Shown here: in pieces, positions 50,993-59,991 of the stretch | Position numbering within the stretch: the first letter of the stretch is position 1 | Layout of the letters: every line of letters begins with the position of its first letter | Assembly: GCA_044227925.1 (NCBI GenBank) | Contig: JBGAVW010000019.1 | Coordinates: 1-64,000 of the forward strand | Reading direction: 5' to 3' | DNA: 64,000 nucleotides | Source of the DNA: JADJLQ01 sp044227925 | Lineage (GTDB): Bacteria; Bacteroidota; Bacteroidia; Chitinophagales; Saprospiraceae | Notes under the pieces: generated by a model | Told to the model about the DNA's origin: nothing | Database searches by the model: none | What the model saw: only the letters and a program-made list of their open reading frames with translations | Made by a program: the position numbers and the translations under genes

Positions 50993-51370
50993 CTAATCTA
51001 TGGCTTCCCAAAGTTGAACTTTATTGCCTTCTCCATCAAGGATATGCACAAACTTACCATAATCGTATGTTTCAATTTTGTCAATTATGACTACGCCTTC
51101 TTTTTTTAGTTCTTCCACGAGCACTTCCAGGTTTTCAACCCTGTAGTTAATCATATATTCTTGTTGTGATGGTTCAAAATATTTAGTTGTTTCCGGAAAA
51201 GGGGTCCACTGCGTCTGTGCCTTTTTAGAGCTGTCTGTACCTTCAAACCATTCAAATGTAGCACCATACGGGTTTGTATCTAACCCAAGGTGTTTGTGAT
51301 ACCACTCTGTAATTTTTTTCGGGTCCTTGCTTTTAAAGAAAACACCTCCGATTCCGGTAACTCTTTTCAT
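50993..51370 (-). CDS. VOC family (glyoxalase-fold) protein
   Basis: ATG 51368-51370 gives a 125-residue VOC protein starting KRVTGIGGVFFKSKDPKKITEWYHKHLGLDTNPYG; the frame extends 17 codons upstream but without family likeness. The second half (INYRVENLEVLVEELKKEGVV; GKFVHILDGEGNKVQLWEAI) is the matching half motif with the Glu metal ligand in KVQLWE. Enzyme type unknown. Confidence 0.82.
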   Translation of the reverse strand: MKRVTGIGGVFFKSKDPKKITEWYHKHLGLDTNPYGATFEWFEGTDSSKKAQTQWTPFPETTKYFEPSQQEYMINYRVENLEVLVEELKKEGVVIIDKIETYDYGKFVHILDGEGNKVQLWEAID

Positions 51371-51592
51371 ATTACTAATTTTTATTTGCAATTTCAGCCA
51401 TAATCCTAAATGCAACTCCAAGATAATAAATTATCACCAATGTCTATATAATTTGGATTGGTCCTATTTGTTCATTTTTGTTAATTGTTCAATTGGAATT
51501 TAAGGTCCGGTTGGAAACAAATACTAAGGCTAGTGAAAGTCGTAAATAATAAATAAAATTCGGATTGCTTTTATAAAAAACCAATTAAAAGC

Positions 51593-52585
51593 TTATTCAC
51601 TACCATATGCTACAAAATAATACTCCCTATTTGTTTTAAAATAATTTTCAAATTCAGCTTCACTGATTGGTTTCTTGTCTTTGATAAAGGAAGGCAGAGT
51701 GGAGATGCTCAATCCAATTTCAGTAGTTATAAAATTATATAAATCACGAGAGTTGGTTCCATAATAGTCACTGGAACCTTTGCCAAATTCAAAAATAACC
51801 AGGGGCTTATCCCGTTTCAATAAATTTTTCGCCCCTTTTAAAACACCAAATTCCCCACCTTCGACATCAATTTTGATAAAGTGAATTTTTTCATGCAGCG
51901 GAATTATTTCATCCATCGTTTTTAACTCTATTTTTATTTCTTCTATTTCCGGATTGGCAATGTCATATCTTCTTTTTTTCAAACCACTGTATGCCGGAGC
52001 GTTTTTGACAAGTTGAAAAGTACCTGCTCCACTTTTATCGGAAAGGGCATAAGGAAACACATTGGCTTTCTTATTGTATTTACTTGCCAATTTAGTATAC
52101 AGATAGGGTATTGGTTCAAAAGCATAATGATTCCCATCCGGTGCATATGTAATCATTTCATCTAATATTTCACCTTTGTGACATCCGACATCAATACAAT
52201 TGCTGTTTTTTTTGACATTTCTTCTAATTATTTCTGTTGTAAGTCTGTCGTACTTTAGGTTTCGGGTTAAATCCAAATGAAATAAAATAAATACTTTTCT
52301 AAGTACACCTTTAAACCAGGACATGAGTGCCTTGCTCATAAAGTCCGGTGGCACCATACCTCTTTTTGTTTCTAGAAACGAATAGATTGTAATCTCTTTC
52401 GAATTCATCGAAATCTGACGGGTACTTTCTTCCCTACCTTGGAAATAATCAGCTCGTGCTCTTACTATTGGTTGTTCCTGATTTATGGTATATGAAGTAA
52501 AACAGTCAGCTTGTAAATGCGTAGAGGTTGTAAAAAACAATATGGTAATAACGATAACATGCGCAGTAGTATATTTTAAATTCAT
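51593..52585 (-). CDS. FkbM family methyltransferase with signal-like N-terminus
   Basis: The 330-residue protein contains an FkbM-type SAM-dependent methyltransferase (residues ~125-300): NSNCIDVGCHKGEILDEM (SAM-binding motif I), YAFEPIPYLYTKLASKY, KTMDEIIPLHEKIHFIKIDVEGGEFGVLKGA and PLVIFEFGKGS. FkbM enzymes O-methylate sugars or polyketides. The first ~27 residues look like a signal peptide, which is odd for a SAM-dependent enzyme; Met59 (start at 52411) would give a normal cytoplasmic protein. Which start is right is undecided. The neighbouring gaps of about 190-220 bases hold nothing I can name. Confidence 0.8.
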   Translation of the reverse strand: MNLKYTTAHVIVITILFFTTSTHLQADCFTSYTINQEQPIVRARADYFQGREESTRQISMNSKEITIYSFLETKRGMVPPDFMSKALMSWFKGVLRKVFILFHLDLTRNLKYDRLTTEIIRRNVKKNSNCIDVGCHKGEILDEMITYAPDGNHYAFEPIPYLYTKLASKYNKKANVFPYALSDKSGAGTFQLVKNAPAYSGLKKRRYDIANPEIEEIKIELKTMDEIIPLHEKIHFIKIDVEGGEFGVLKGAKNLLKRDKPLVIFEFGKGSSDYYGTNSRDLYNFITTEIGLSISTLPSFIKDKKPISEAEFENYFKTNREYYFVAYGSE

Positions 52586-52776
52586 AAATCCCAGGTAGCT
52601 AGAAGTAAAAAGAAGAAAAGCAAAAAAAGCAGATCAGCTTACTTCTATTGATCAGACATTAATAGTAGCGTAGGTTAAAAGTACAACTTTTAGTAAGTAT
52701 ATAGATTGGGCTATGTTGGAATGATTACGCAGATACAAGTGCTCATTAATAGGTATTTCAAGTTTCAAAGTGAGCA

Positions 52777-53802
52777 TCACCACTTCTCCAAGCCGAGTAA
52801 TTTTTTACCCAACTCGCTTAGCTCAGCTACTCCATATTTAGTTTGTTCCCAGTTACGGGGATCACCCGGAAAAGCATATCCATCCGGGGCTATCCTGTTT
52901 TTCCATGAGTTGATGCGCCATTCACGCATGGCTTCGTTATTTTCTTCGGCAGGCATCATAGATATGTATTGGGCGATTCGCACTTTATCTTCTGACCTGT
53001 TTGCCCTGATGCCGTGTGGCTCGAGGCTGTTGAATATCAATAAATCGCCGGCTTCCAGTTTTACTTTATGAAAGTGATCTTCAAATCCGGATGTATCCGG
53101 TTGGAATCTATTGCGGTCCTGAGGTTGTGTGATTTTCCACGTATCATAGGTGCGATAGAGTTCGGGGATGCATTGAAAGCCACCCATATTTTCGTCAGTT
53201 TGATCGGCTAAGGCAAGCACGCCCTGCACATTTACCGGTTTGGTTTCCGGATCATAATCCCAATGAATAAATCCTTTGTATTCAAATCCTGGCCTGATGG
53301 GAAAGTTGAGGTTGGCCCTGTCGATGGTGACCCAAAGTTTTTCTGTGCCCCAGATATCCACGAAGGCATCGTATACCCGTTGCATCTGCCTGTTATTCCA
53401 TAAGTATTGGTTATTATAACATTCCACCATTCCGGTACCGGCAAGTTCTTTCATTTTCATTTCAGCCCTTGGAGCAGTATACCAGGTTGATGGATCATCA
53501 GGATTTTTTTCTTCAAATTCCCAGATGAATTTAGCCGTTGCCAATGCTTGTTCCCGTGGTATTGCATTTTTTATAATAACATATCCATTGTGAATCCAAT
53601 GTTGCCAATCCTCTTCTGATAATACCCGTAATGGTTTACCATTGGATCGGTCATTGAGTTTGACCGTACTGCTGGTAGCTGTAGAAGGATTGCCTGGTTT
53701 ATCGAGGTGATTTTTATTGGGTATCATGGTCGGAGCCATAGTCATATTAGCATTTTCCATACTTTTTTCTTTTAGAGTTTTGTAGTTACAAATCTCATTC
53801 AT
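52777..53802 (-). CDS. Phytanoyl-CoA dioxygenase (PhyH) family protein
   Basis: The 341-residue protein is a non-haem Fe(II)/2-oxoglutarate oxygenase of the PhyH family: NGYVIIKNAIPREQALATAKF near residue 72, the iron-binding HxD in KGFIHWDYDPETKPVNVQGVLALADQ near 195, and LEAGDLLIFNSLEPHGIRANRSEDKVRIAQY near 270 with the second His and the Arg that holds 2-oxoglutarate. ATG 53760 is an alternative start, 14 residues shorter. It hydroxylates an unknown small molecule. An AraC regulator is divergent, 89 bases away, and probably controls it. Confidence 0.87.
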   Translation of the reverse strand: MNEICNYKTLKEKSMENANMTMAPTMIPNKNHLDKPGNPSTATSSTVKLNDRSNGKPLRVLSEEDWQHWIHNGYVIIKNAIPREQALATAKFIWEFEEKNPDDPSTWYTAPRAEMKMKELAGTGMVECYNNQYLWNNRQMQRVYDAFVDIWGTEKLWVTIDRANLNFPIRPGFEYKGFIHWDYDPETKPVNVQGVLALADQTDENMGGFQCIPELYRTYDTWKITQPQDRNRFQPDTSGFEDHFHKVKLEAGDLLIFNSLEPHGIRANRSEDKVRIAQYISMMPAEENNEAMREWRINSWKNRIAPDGYAFPGDPRNWEQTKYGVAELSELGKKLLGLEKW

Positions 53803-53849
53803 TTTATGTCAACACAGCAACACGAATATTTGCCAGTATTTGTACAATA

Positions 53850-53882
53850 TTGATTTATTTTTATTATAAATAGTTATTTTTG
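53850..53882 (+). promoter_or_regulatory. Promoter of the AraC-type regulator
   Basis: TTG at 53850-53852 and TATTTTTG at 53875-53882 fit -33 and -7 elements. Transcription would start within about five bases of ATG 53892, so the message is nearly leaderless. The in-frame TTG at 53880 lies inside the -7 element and is not the start. Confidence 0.6.
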
Positions 53883-53891
53883 AATATAATA

Positions 53892-54737
53892 ATGAAAATA
53901 ACATTAGAAAATATATTTCCTGCTAAAAGGAATAGTTCTTTCAATTGGTTGATCAATCCAAAGTTAAATGATTTCTACATCTGGCATTTTCATCCCGAAT
54001 ACGAATTGGTGCTGATTGAAGCCAAACAAGGCACACGCCATGTAGGAGACCATATCGGAAAATTCAAGGATTTTGATTTGGTATTGATTGGCTCGAATAT
54101 ACCTCATCTCAATTTTGACTATGGAATTAAAACGGCTTATGAAAAGACCGTACTTCATATGCATCCCCAATTTTTGGAAAATGCAACGGCTACATTGGAG
54201 CTGGCATCAATAGTACAATTAATGGAAAAATCAAGATTTGGCCTGGTATTCGGTACAAAATCCTTTAAAAAAATATCACCCCTTTTTAAAAAAGCACACC
54301 GGCTCAGCTCTTTTGAACAATTTTTGGAAGTACTTAAAATTCTCAAAATACTTGCCGATACCAAAGATTACAAGCAGCTACACAAAAAAGAACCAACCAA
54401 CCTGTACAACAAGAAGGAAACCGATCGCCTTACACGAATTAATCATTACATCAAAGAAAACTATACACAAAAAATTACATTAAATAAAGTGGCAGGCATA
54501 GCTCATTTAAATAATGCTGCTTTTTGCAGGTATTTTAAAAAAATGACTAAACTCACTTTTGTAGAATACTTAAATCATTTCAGGATAAATGAAGCCAAAC
54601 GTTTATTGCTTACAGATAATAATGTGAGCCAGACCTGTTATGCCTGTGGTTTTGAGAGTTTGTCTTATTTTAACCGCACATTTAAAAAGGTTACAGGTGA
54701 AAATCCATTGCATTATAAGCAAAGAATGAGCACCTAG
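53892..54737 (+). CDS. AraC family regulator with cupin-like sensor
   Basis: ATG 53892 gives a 281-residue regulator. The N-terminal part (FYIWHFHPEYELVLIEAKQGTRHVGDHIGKF) is the cupin-type sensing domain of AraC proteins; the C-terminal double helix-turn-helix is LNKVAGIAHLNNAAFCRYFKKMTKLTFVEYLNHFRINEAKRLL and VSQTCYACGFESLSYFNRTFKKVTGENPLHYKQ. It is divergent from the PhyH-type oxygenase gene and is its likely activator. The inducer is unknown. Confidence 0.9.
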   Translation: MKITLENIFPAKRNSSFNWLINPKLNDFYIWHFHPEYELVLIEAKQGTRHVGDHIGKFKDFDLVLIGSNIPHLNFDYGIKTAYEKTVLHMHPQFLENATATLELASIVQLMEKSRFGLVFGTKSFKKISPLFKKAHRLSSFEQFLEVLKILKILADTKDYKQLHKKEPTNLYNKKETDRLTRINHYIKENYTQKITLNKVAGIAHLNNAAFCRYFKKMTKLTFVEYLNHFRINEAKRLLLTDNNVSQTCYACGFESLSYFNRTFKKVTGENPLHYKQRMST

Positions 54738-54844
54738 ACCTTGCATTTAAATAAAATCAACCGGCTTGCAATAAGTTACCTGTGGTATTGACCTGGCTGG
54801 ATCATTCTATAATACTTACATATTTTTTTACCTTCACCCGAATA

Positions 54845-56335
54845 ATGGATTTAGCTTCAAAAAAGAGCGCCGGTTTCAACCGTCAATTAGGATTATTGGG
54901 ACTTACAGCCACAGGCATATGTTCTATGATAGGTGCCTCCATATTTATTATGCCCTTTATGATTCAGCGTAATGTACCAGGAATAGGTCCTTATGTACTA
55001 CCCGCCTTTTTAGTTGCCGCAATACCAGCTATACTGGCCGCCTTTGCTTATGCCGTTTTATCATCAGCCATGCCCAGAGCCGGTGGTAGCTATATTTATG
55101 TAAGCAGGGGCCTGCATCCTTATTTGGGTTTTGTGGCCAGTTTTTCTCAATGGTTTGGACTTTCTATTGTCATAGGCGTGATTTGTTATATGATCATTCC
55201 CTTTTTCAGGGATCTTGCCCTGGCCGCAGGTTGGAACAATCTGGCGGTGTACTTTGAAACGGGTTGGATACGACTGATTCTTTCTCTTGCAGTTTTGTGG
55301 TTGTTTGTATGGATTAATATGAGAGGAATTAAGCTATATGAAAGGACATTAATCCCACTGATGATACTAATGTTTTCACTTGGTACAATAGTGATCATAG
55401 CCGGATTGAGATTTAATCACAGTGATTTCGAATCCGCTTTAGATGCAATGGATGGCCAGGTCATCAGTACAAAATCAACCAATTTTAATTTATTTACCTT
55501 TTTATCAGCTGCTGCCGTTTTATTCGCAAGTTTTATTGGATTTGATTCGATAGCCCAGGCCGGAGGAGAAGCTAAAAATCCAGAGCGCCTTTTACCCCGA
55601 GCTATTGCTTTAGCCATCATTATCGTTACCTCATTTTATTTTGTATTCACTTTTGCTGTGTATCATGCGATACCCTGGCAATACGTTGCAGATGAGGCTA
55701 TGAAAAAAGATATTTCCGCTCCGGGTTTATTCAGCATACTATTGTCCCCGTTTTGGGGAATATTGATTTTATTGGGAGCCACCATTGCATTGATTAACGA
55801 TCTTCCTGCCATGTTACTTTCTGTATCCAGGTTGTTATTTGCATGGTCAGAAGATGGTATTTTCCCTGCCTGGATTGCAAAGATCGATCCGGGGTCGAAT
55901 ACTCCTCGTACAGCATTAGTTTTAAGTGGAGTGCTGGCCTCCTGCGGCATTTTAGGGAGTCATTTTGCCGGAGACTTCTTCCTGGGAGTAGACATTATGG
56001 TGATGAGCATGCTGATCAATTTTTTATTAATGTGTATAACCCTTGTGAGCTTGCCCTTGGTAAACCCTATTATAACACAAAAAATAAAAATTCTTTTACC
56101 CGGAAGCGTTATGTCTATGATTGCCTGGGCAGGTATCGTCTTATTGCTCGGATTCTTAGTAATACATCTTTGGAAAGATCTTACATCCAGGGTATCGCAT
56201 TGGTATTATCATTCTACTTATGTGTGGATTACGGTGGTGGGATTAGCTTCTTTGATCTATGGGTACCGGATAAGAATTCTAAAAAGAACAGGATCCGATT
56301 TTAAAAAACTTTTCAGTACATTACCTAAAGAATAA
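54845..56335 (+). CDS. APC family amino acid permease
   Basis: ATG 54845 gives a 496-residue permease with 12-13 hydrophobic segments. The start KSAGFNRQLGLLGLTATGICSMIGASIFIMPF carries the helix-1 Gly-rich substrate break of the APC family; RAGGSYIYVSRGLHPYLGFV and FIGFDSIAQAGGEAKNPERLLPRAI are further family signs. APC proteins exchange or import amino acids and amines. The specificity is not readable. A TrhA-like gene follows after 45 bases. Confidence 0.87.
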   Translation: MDLASKKSAGFNRQLGLLGLTATGICSMIGASIFIMPFMIQRNVPGIGPYVLPAFLVAAIPAILAAFAYAVLSSAMPRAGGSYIYVSRGLHPYLGFVASFSQWFGLSIVIGVICYMIIPFFRDLALAAGWNNLAVYFETGWIRLILSLAVLWLFVWINMRGIKLYERTLIPLMILMFSLGTIVIIAGLRFNHSDFESALDAMDGQVISTKSTNFNLFTFLSAAAVLFASFIGFDSIAQAGGEAKNPERLLPRAIALAIIIVTSFYFVFTFAVYHAIPWQYVADEAMKKDISAPGLFSILLSPFWGILILLGATIALINDLPAMLLSVSRLLFAWSEDGIFPAWIAKIDPGSNTPRTALVLSGVLASCGILGSHFAGDFFLGVDIMVMSMLINFLLMCITLVSLPLVNPIITQKIKILLPGSVMSMIAWAGIVLLLGFLVIHLWKDLTSRVSHWYYHSTYVWITVVGLASLIYGYRIRILKRTGSDFKKLFSTLPKE

Positions 56336-56380
56336 TGCCAAAAATTTATTCTTACTCCGTCACACCTTGAAAATAATTTC

Positions 56381-57007
56381 ATGACCCACTACACCAGAAA
56401 GCAGGAAATAGTAAATGGCCTTACAGCCGGTCCGGGTATTTTATTTGGTGTAAGTGGTATACCCGTACTGGTAGGTCTGGCTATCGCTCATAATAACATT
56501 CCTGGTATTATTGGATCCGGTATTTATGGATTTTGCTTTTTGTTTTTATTCACGAGTTCTACGGTGTATCATTTTGTACAGGAGCCTGGACTTAAAAAAT
56601 TATTCAGGATCATAGATCATATCAGTATCTATTTTATGATTGCCGGTACCTATACCCCTTTTTTGCTGGTGTATATGAATAATACTTTTGGAATCAGCCT
56701 GCTGATTATACTATGGGTACTTACTGCGCTGGGTATAGTTTTCAAAATTTATCTTACCGGCAGGTATGAATTCATCTCTACCCTGATGTATGTATTTATG
56801 GGATGGATCATGGTAGTAGGTGGAAAACAATTTTTACGTGATCTGCCTCCCACTGTTTTGATTTTGATAGTCTCTGGCGGACTTTTGTATACGGTGGGTG
56901 TATTGTTTTATCATAGAGACAGACATACCTATTCACATGCTGTATGGCACTTATTTGTATTAGCAGCAGCCCTGTTTCATTTTGTGGCAGTGATGATGTC
57001 GATGTAG
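56381..57007 (+). CDS. trhA: Hemolysin III/TrhA (PAQR) family membrane protein
   Basis: A 208-residue protein with seven hydrophobic segments. RKQEIVNGLTAGPGILFGVSGI, FLFTSSTVYHF, IDHISIYFMIAGTYTPFLLVYM and SHAVWHLFVLAAALFHFVAVM contain the Ser, His and Asp residues that form the zinc site shared by bacterial hemolysin III and PAQR proteins. Bacterial TrhA members influence membrane energetics and lipid homeostasis; the historical haemolysin name is not evidence of toxicity. Confidence 0.9.
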   Translation: MTHYTRKQEIVNGLTAGPGILFGVSGIPVLVGLAIAHNNIPGIIGSGIYGFCFLFLFTSSTVYHFVQEPGLKKLFRIIDHISIYFMIAGTYTPFLLVYMNNTFGISLLIILWVLTALGIVFKIYLTGRYEFISTLMYVFMGWIMVVGGKQFLRDLPPTVLILIVSGGLLYTVGVLFYHRDRHTYSHAVWHLFVLAAALFHFVAVMMSM

Positions 57008-57015
57008 AATTTTTT

Positions 57016-57032
57016 TAATTCATTTTTATGGC
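57016..57032 (+). repeat. 17-bp direct repeat, left copy
   Basis: TAATTCATTTTTATGGC, repeated exactly at 57219-57235. The two copies bracket the gene remnant at 57032-57184 in the 245-base gap between trhA and the fusion gene. Confidence 0.8.
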
Positions 57033-57184
57033 TAATTACCGCCAATGCTCAGCGGGATATCATGCATTTTAAAATGGCAGATCTTGTTACCACCGTCCGG
57101 ATTGTCATAAAAATCAAAGATAAATACCTGTGGCGATTGTATATGTTGATTAAATAATGACCTGGCAAAATCAAAGTTGATCGT
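57032..57184 (-). pseudogene. 3' remnant of an unidentified gene
   Basis: On the minus strand a 51-codon frame runs from just after an in-frame stop at 57185-57187 to a TAG at 57032-57034, with no usable start codon near its beginning. The translation looks like the tail of a real protein (NFDFARSLFNQHIQSPQVFI; FDFYDNPDGGNKICHFKMHD; IPLSIGGN) and uses the same codon style as the neighbours. It is bracketed by 17-bp direct repeats, as if a longer gene had been deleted to its last 150 bases. Family unknown. Confidence 0.45.
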
Positions 57185-57218
57185 TTACCTTTATAATTCC
57201 TATTTTGTAAAATAAAAA

Positions 57219-57235
57219 TAATTCATTTTTATGGC
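57219..57235 (+). repeat. 17-bp direct repeat, right copy
   Basis: Second copy of TAATTCATTTTTATGGC, 17 bases before the ATG at 57253. Confidence 0.8.
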
Positions 57236-57252
57236 CTATAATCCAAGCAGTC

Positions 57253-59991
57253 ATGAATAAGCTTTTACTAGCACTATTGGTGTTTCTAACTGATAGCATT
57301 TCCTCGCAATCACTTATCATCACTGAAAATTTATCCATAGCAAAATACGTATCTCCATACAAAGGAGAATTTACTTTTGTTTCTATTCCTTTATTTTCTT
57401 ATGAATCCAATAAAAAAGTATATACATCAACAGTACATGATCCACGGGTCACCATTTCGCTAACCGACACCAGTACCGCTGCAGCACAAAGCTTCATCAT
57501 TACAATTAAGAATACATCTTCGGATACTGTTTCCATTCGAAATATCATTCCACTGGGAGCAGATCCACATCAGGTCTATATCACCGGTATGGGTGATCAC
57601 CCTCTTTCGAGGACCCAATTGATCTTACCGGGTTTTTCACCTGTAAATATCATAGTACCTGATAATGCCTGGAATATGGGTTGGCGATCACACCAATTAG
57701 ATGATAGCATGGGCATGCATCTGTTGGCAAGAAGACTCAGATGGTCTCAGGCTATTCGAAGCCGCTTTGAAACCACGTTATTACCGTCCGGTACTGTCTC
57801 GTATATTTTTTATTTAGACGAATACCGGGGTGACTGGAGATCAGGTTTACAACAGTGTTTTCAAACAAAAAAGGTATACGACCTGGACACTTTTGATGAT
57901 TCCATGTACAAAAGAAAAGATCTGCAATGGATACAAACGGCTAAGATGATCCATCTCTTCATGGCGTGGGACAGCCGTATTTATGACCGGAACAAAAAGA
58001 AATATGTATTGGATGAGTTTATCCTTAAAAGCAATACACTCTATGGCAAGGATGATATCATTGGGCTTTGGCCTACCTGGCCTGCTCTGGGAATAGATCA
58101 ACGTAATCAATGGGATATGTATCGTGATTTACCGGGTGGACTCACATCCGTAAAATCACTTTCAGATCAGTGTCATAAGCATGGAATCAAATTCTTTCTA
58201 TGTTATAATCCCTGGGATGAGAGTACCCGAAAAGAAGATCATCTTAAAGGCATGTCAGAACTCATACGAAATACCAATGCAGATGGTGTAGTACTTGATA
58301 CACGTGGAAGCAGCAGTAAAGAATTACAAGATGCTGCAGATGCAGTGAAACCCGGTGTGATCATGTACAGTGAAGGTATGGCCGTACCGAAAGATATGGA
58401 ATCAATCATCTCCGGCAGGGTGCACAATGCATTGTACTACCCACCAGTATTAAACTTAAATAAAATGATCCGGCCCGACTTTGGTATTTTCAGGGTGGCC
58501 GAAGTATACAAAGAGCCTATCCGAAGGGAAATCAATACATCGGTATTCAATGGATACGGAATAGAATTTAATGTATTTCATCCAGGGAATAGGAATGATG
58601 AAAATGAAACCTATACTTATCTGGGTAAAGCATTGCGTGTACTGAGAGAACATTCTGCTAATTTCTCAAATTTTGACTGGAAGCCGTTGATTCCATCCAC
58701 TAAGGATAAAATATGGATTAATTATTGGCCCGGAAATCAAAAAGATATTTATACTATTTATTGTTCAGATCCTGCTGGAAACAGTGGCCATTTATTTAAA
58801 CCTGTAAAATCATGTCATCACTATATAGATGTATTCAACCATGTGGAAATAAATAGGTTAATGGATAACCTGGAAATAGACCTGGCTTCATTTGATACCA
58901 AATATATTGGCACAAATAATGAAGGAAGCATTGCAGTCATAGCCGGATTCGATACACTATTGTCCATTACCTTGGATGGCGATGAACTTAGTACTGACGC
59001 ATCCAAAGGAACAAAAATAAAAATCTGGGCCGGGGATCCTTCTTATGCAAAAACCCCTATAGAATTGTCTACAAAAAGACATATCACAGACCTTACTGAA
59101 ACTTTCAAAGGGTATGAAGGGGAATACATCATCCAGTTATTTGAAGGCACAGAATTAATAGATGAAAGAATTGTTTCTATTCCCGCCGGCACTCCCAGGT
59201 TAATTTCTACATCGAATCTGGTATCCAAAGGCAGTATAGAAAATATGGTACTGATACCTGCTGACACATTTCGTTTTTATTCAAAACATGGTGATGAATT
59301 CATACCCTATTCGGATCATTTGGAAGGAAAAAAACTGCATATGCACCCCTTTTATATGGACAAATACCCGGTGACCAATAAAGCATTTTCTGAATTTCTT
59401 AGAAAATCCAATTATAAACCTAAGAATAAAATCAATTTTCTCAAACATTGGCCAAATGGAACATTGCCATCTGAGCTCGAAAACCATCCGGTAATATATA
59501 TTTCCTATGAAGATGCACAAGCCTATGCAGCATGGACCGGAAAGCGATTGCCTACTGAAATCGAATGGCAATATGCGGCTCAGACATCTAAGCGATATGC
59601 ATGGCCCTGGGGTAATGCAAATACAATATCACAAAAATCTGAGATTATAAATGAAACACTTACACATTATACTATCGAAGGCATAGACAGTAACCTGGTC
59701 AATATCGGAAACAAGCCGTTGGATCCTGTGGGCACGAGACCGAAATCTGCCAATCCATATGGATTAGAAGATCTGGTCGGTTCGGTATGGCAAATGACTA
59801 ATGATGTATATCAATCAGGAAAATATAAATACAGTATACTCAAAGGAGGTAGTTATTATAAACCTACCGATTCGTGGTGGTATGTGCAGGGCGGACCCCA
59901 GGAATTTTCATGGCGTCAAATGCTACTCAGGGTAGATGAAGGATTTGAACGGAAGAGTACGGTGGGATTCCGATGTGTACGAGATAAATGA
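57253..59991 (+). CDS. Glycosidase-like TIM barrel fused to SUMF1-like domain, exported
   Basis: The 912-residue protein has a signal peptide (KLLLALLVFLTDSISS, then Gln), a beta-sandwich (~20-200), a TIM barrel (~225-480: KMIHLFMAWDSRIY; IIGLWPTWPALGIDQRNQW; HKHGIKFFLCYNPWDESTRK; ADGVVLDTRGSSS; PGVIMYSEGMAVP) with Asp and Glu in the places used by GH31/36-type glycosidases, and a C-terminal SUMF1/FGE-sulfatase domain (~660-910: MVLIPADTFRF; MDKYPVTNKAFSEFL; YISYEDAQAYAAWTGKRLPT; LEDLVGSVWQMTNDVY; STVGFRCVRD). The cysteine pair of true formylglycine-generating enzymes is absent: that place reads SYYKPTDSWWY. The SUMF1 part is therefore probably structural or binding. The substrate is unknown. 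Confidence 0.75.
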   Translation: MNKLLLALLVFLTDSISSQSLIITENLSIAKYVSPYKGEFTFVSIPLFSYESNKKVYTSTVHDPRVTISLTDTSTAAAQSFIITIKNTSSDTVSIRNIIPLGADPHQVYITGMGDHPLSRTQLILPGFSPVNIIVPDNAWNMGWRSHQLDDSMGMHLLARRLRWSQAIRSRFETTLLPSGTVSYIFYLDEYRGDWRSGLQQCFQTKKVYDLDTFDDSMYKRKDLQWIQTAKMIHLFMAWDSRIYDRNKKKYVLDEFILKSNTLYGKDDIIGLWPTWPALGIDQRNQWDMYRDLPGGLTSVKSLSDQCHKHGIKFFLCYNPWDESTRKEDHLKGMSELIRNTNADGVVLDTRGSSSKELQDAADAVKPGVIMYSEGMAVPKDMESIISGRVHNALYYPPVLNLNKMIRPDFGIFRVAEVYKEPIRREINTSVFNGYGIEFNVFHPGNRNDENETYTYLGKALRVLREHSANFSNFDWKPLIPSTKDKIWINYWPGNQKDIYTIYCSDPAGNSGHLFKPVKSCHHYIDVFNHVEINRLMDNLEIDLASFDTKYIGTNNEGSIAVIAGFDTLLSITLDGDELSTDASKGTKIKIWAGDPSYAKTPIELSTKRHITDLTETFKGYEGEYIIQLFEGTELIDERIVSIPAGTPRLISTSNLVSKGSIENMVLIPADTFRFYSKHGDEFIPYSDHLEGKKLHMHPFYMDKYPVTNKAFSEFLRKSNYKPKNKINFLKHWPNGTLPSELENHPVIYISYEDAQAYAAWTGKRLPTEIEWQYAAQTSKRYAWPWGNANTISQKSEIINETLTHYTIEGIDSNLVNIGNKPLDPVGTRPKSANPYGLEDLVGSVWQMTNDVYQSGKYKYSILKGGSYYKPTDSWWYVQGGPQEFSWRQMLLRVDEGFERKSTVGFRCVRDK

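Noticed and set aside
22863..59991. Pairing of the arylsulfatase with the SUMF1-domain protein as substrate and activator
   Set aside because: The SUMF1-like domain lacks the catalytic cysteine pair, is exported, and lies 33 kb away, so it cannot be argued to mature this sulfatase.
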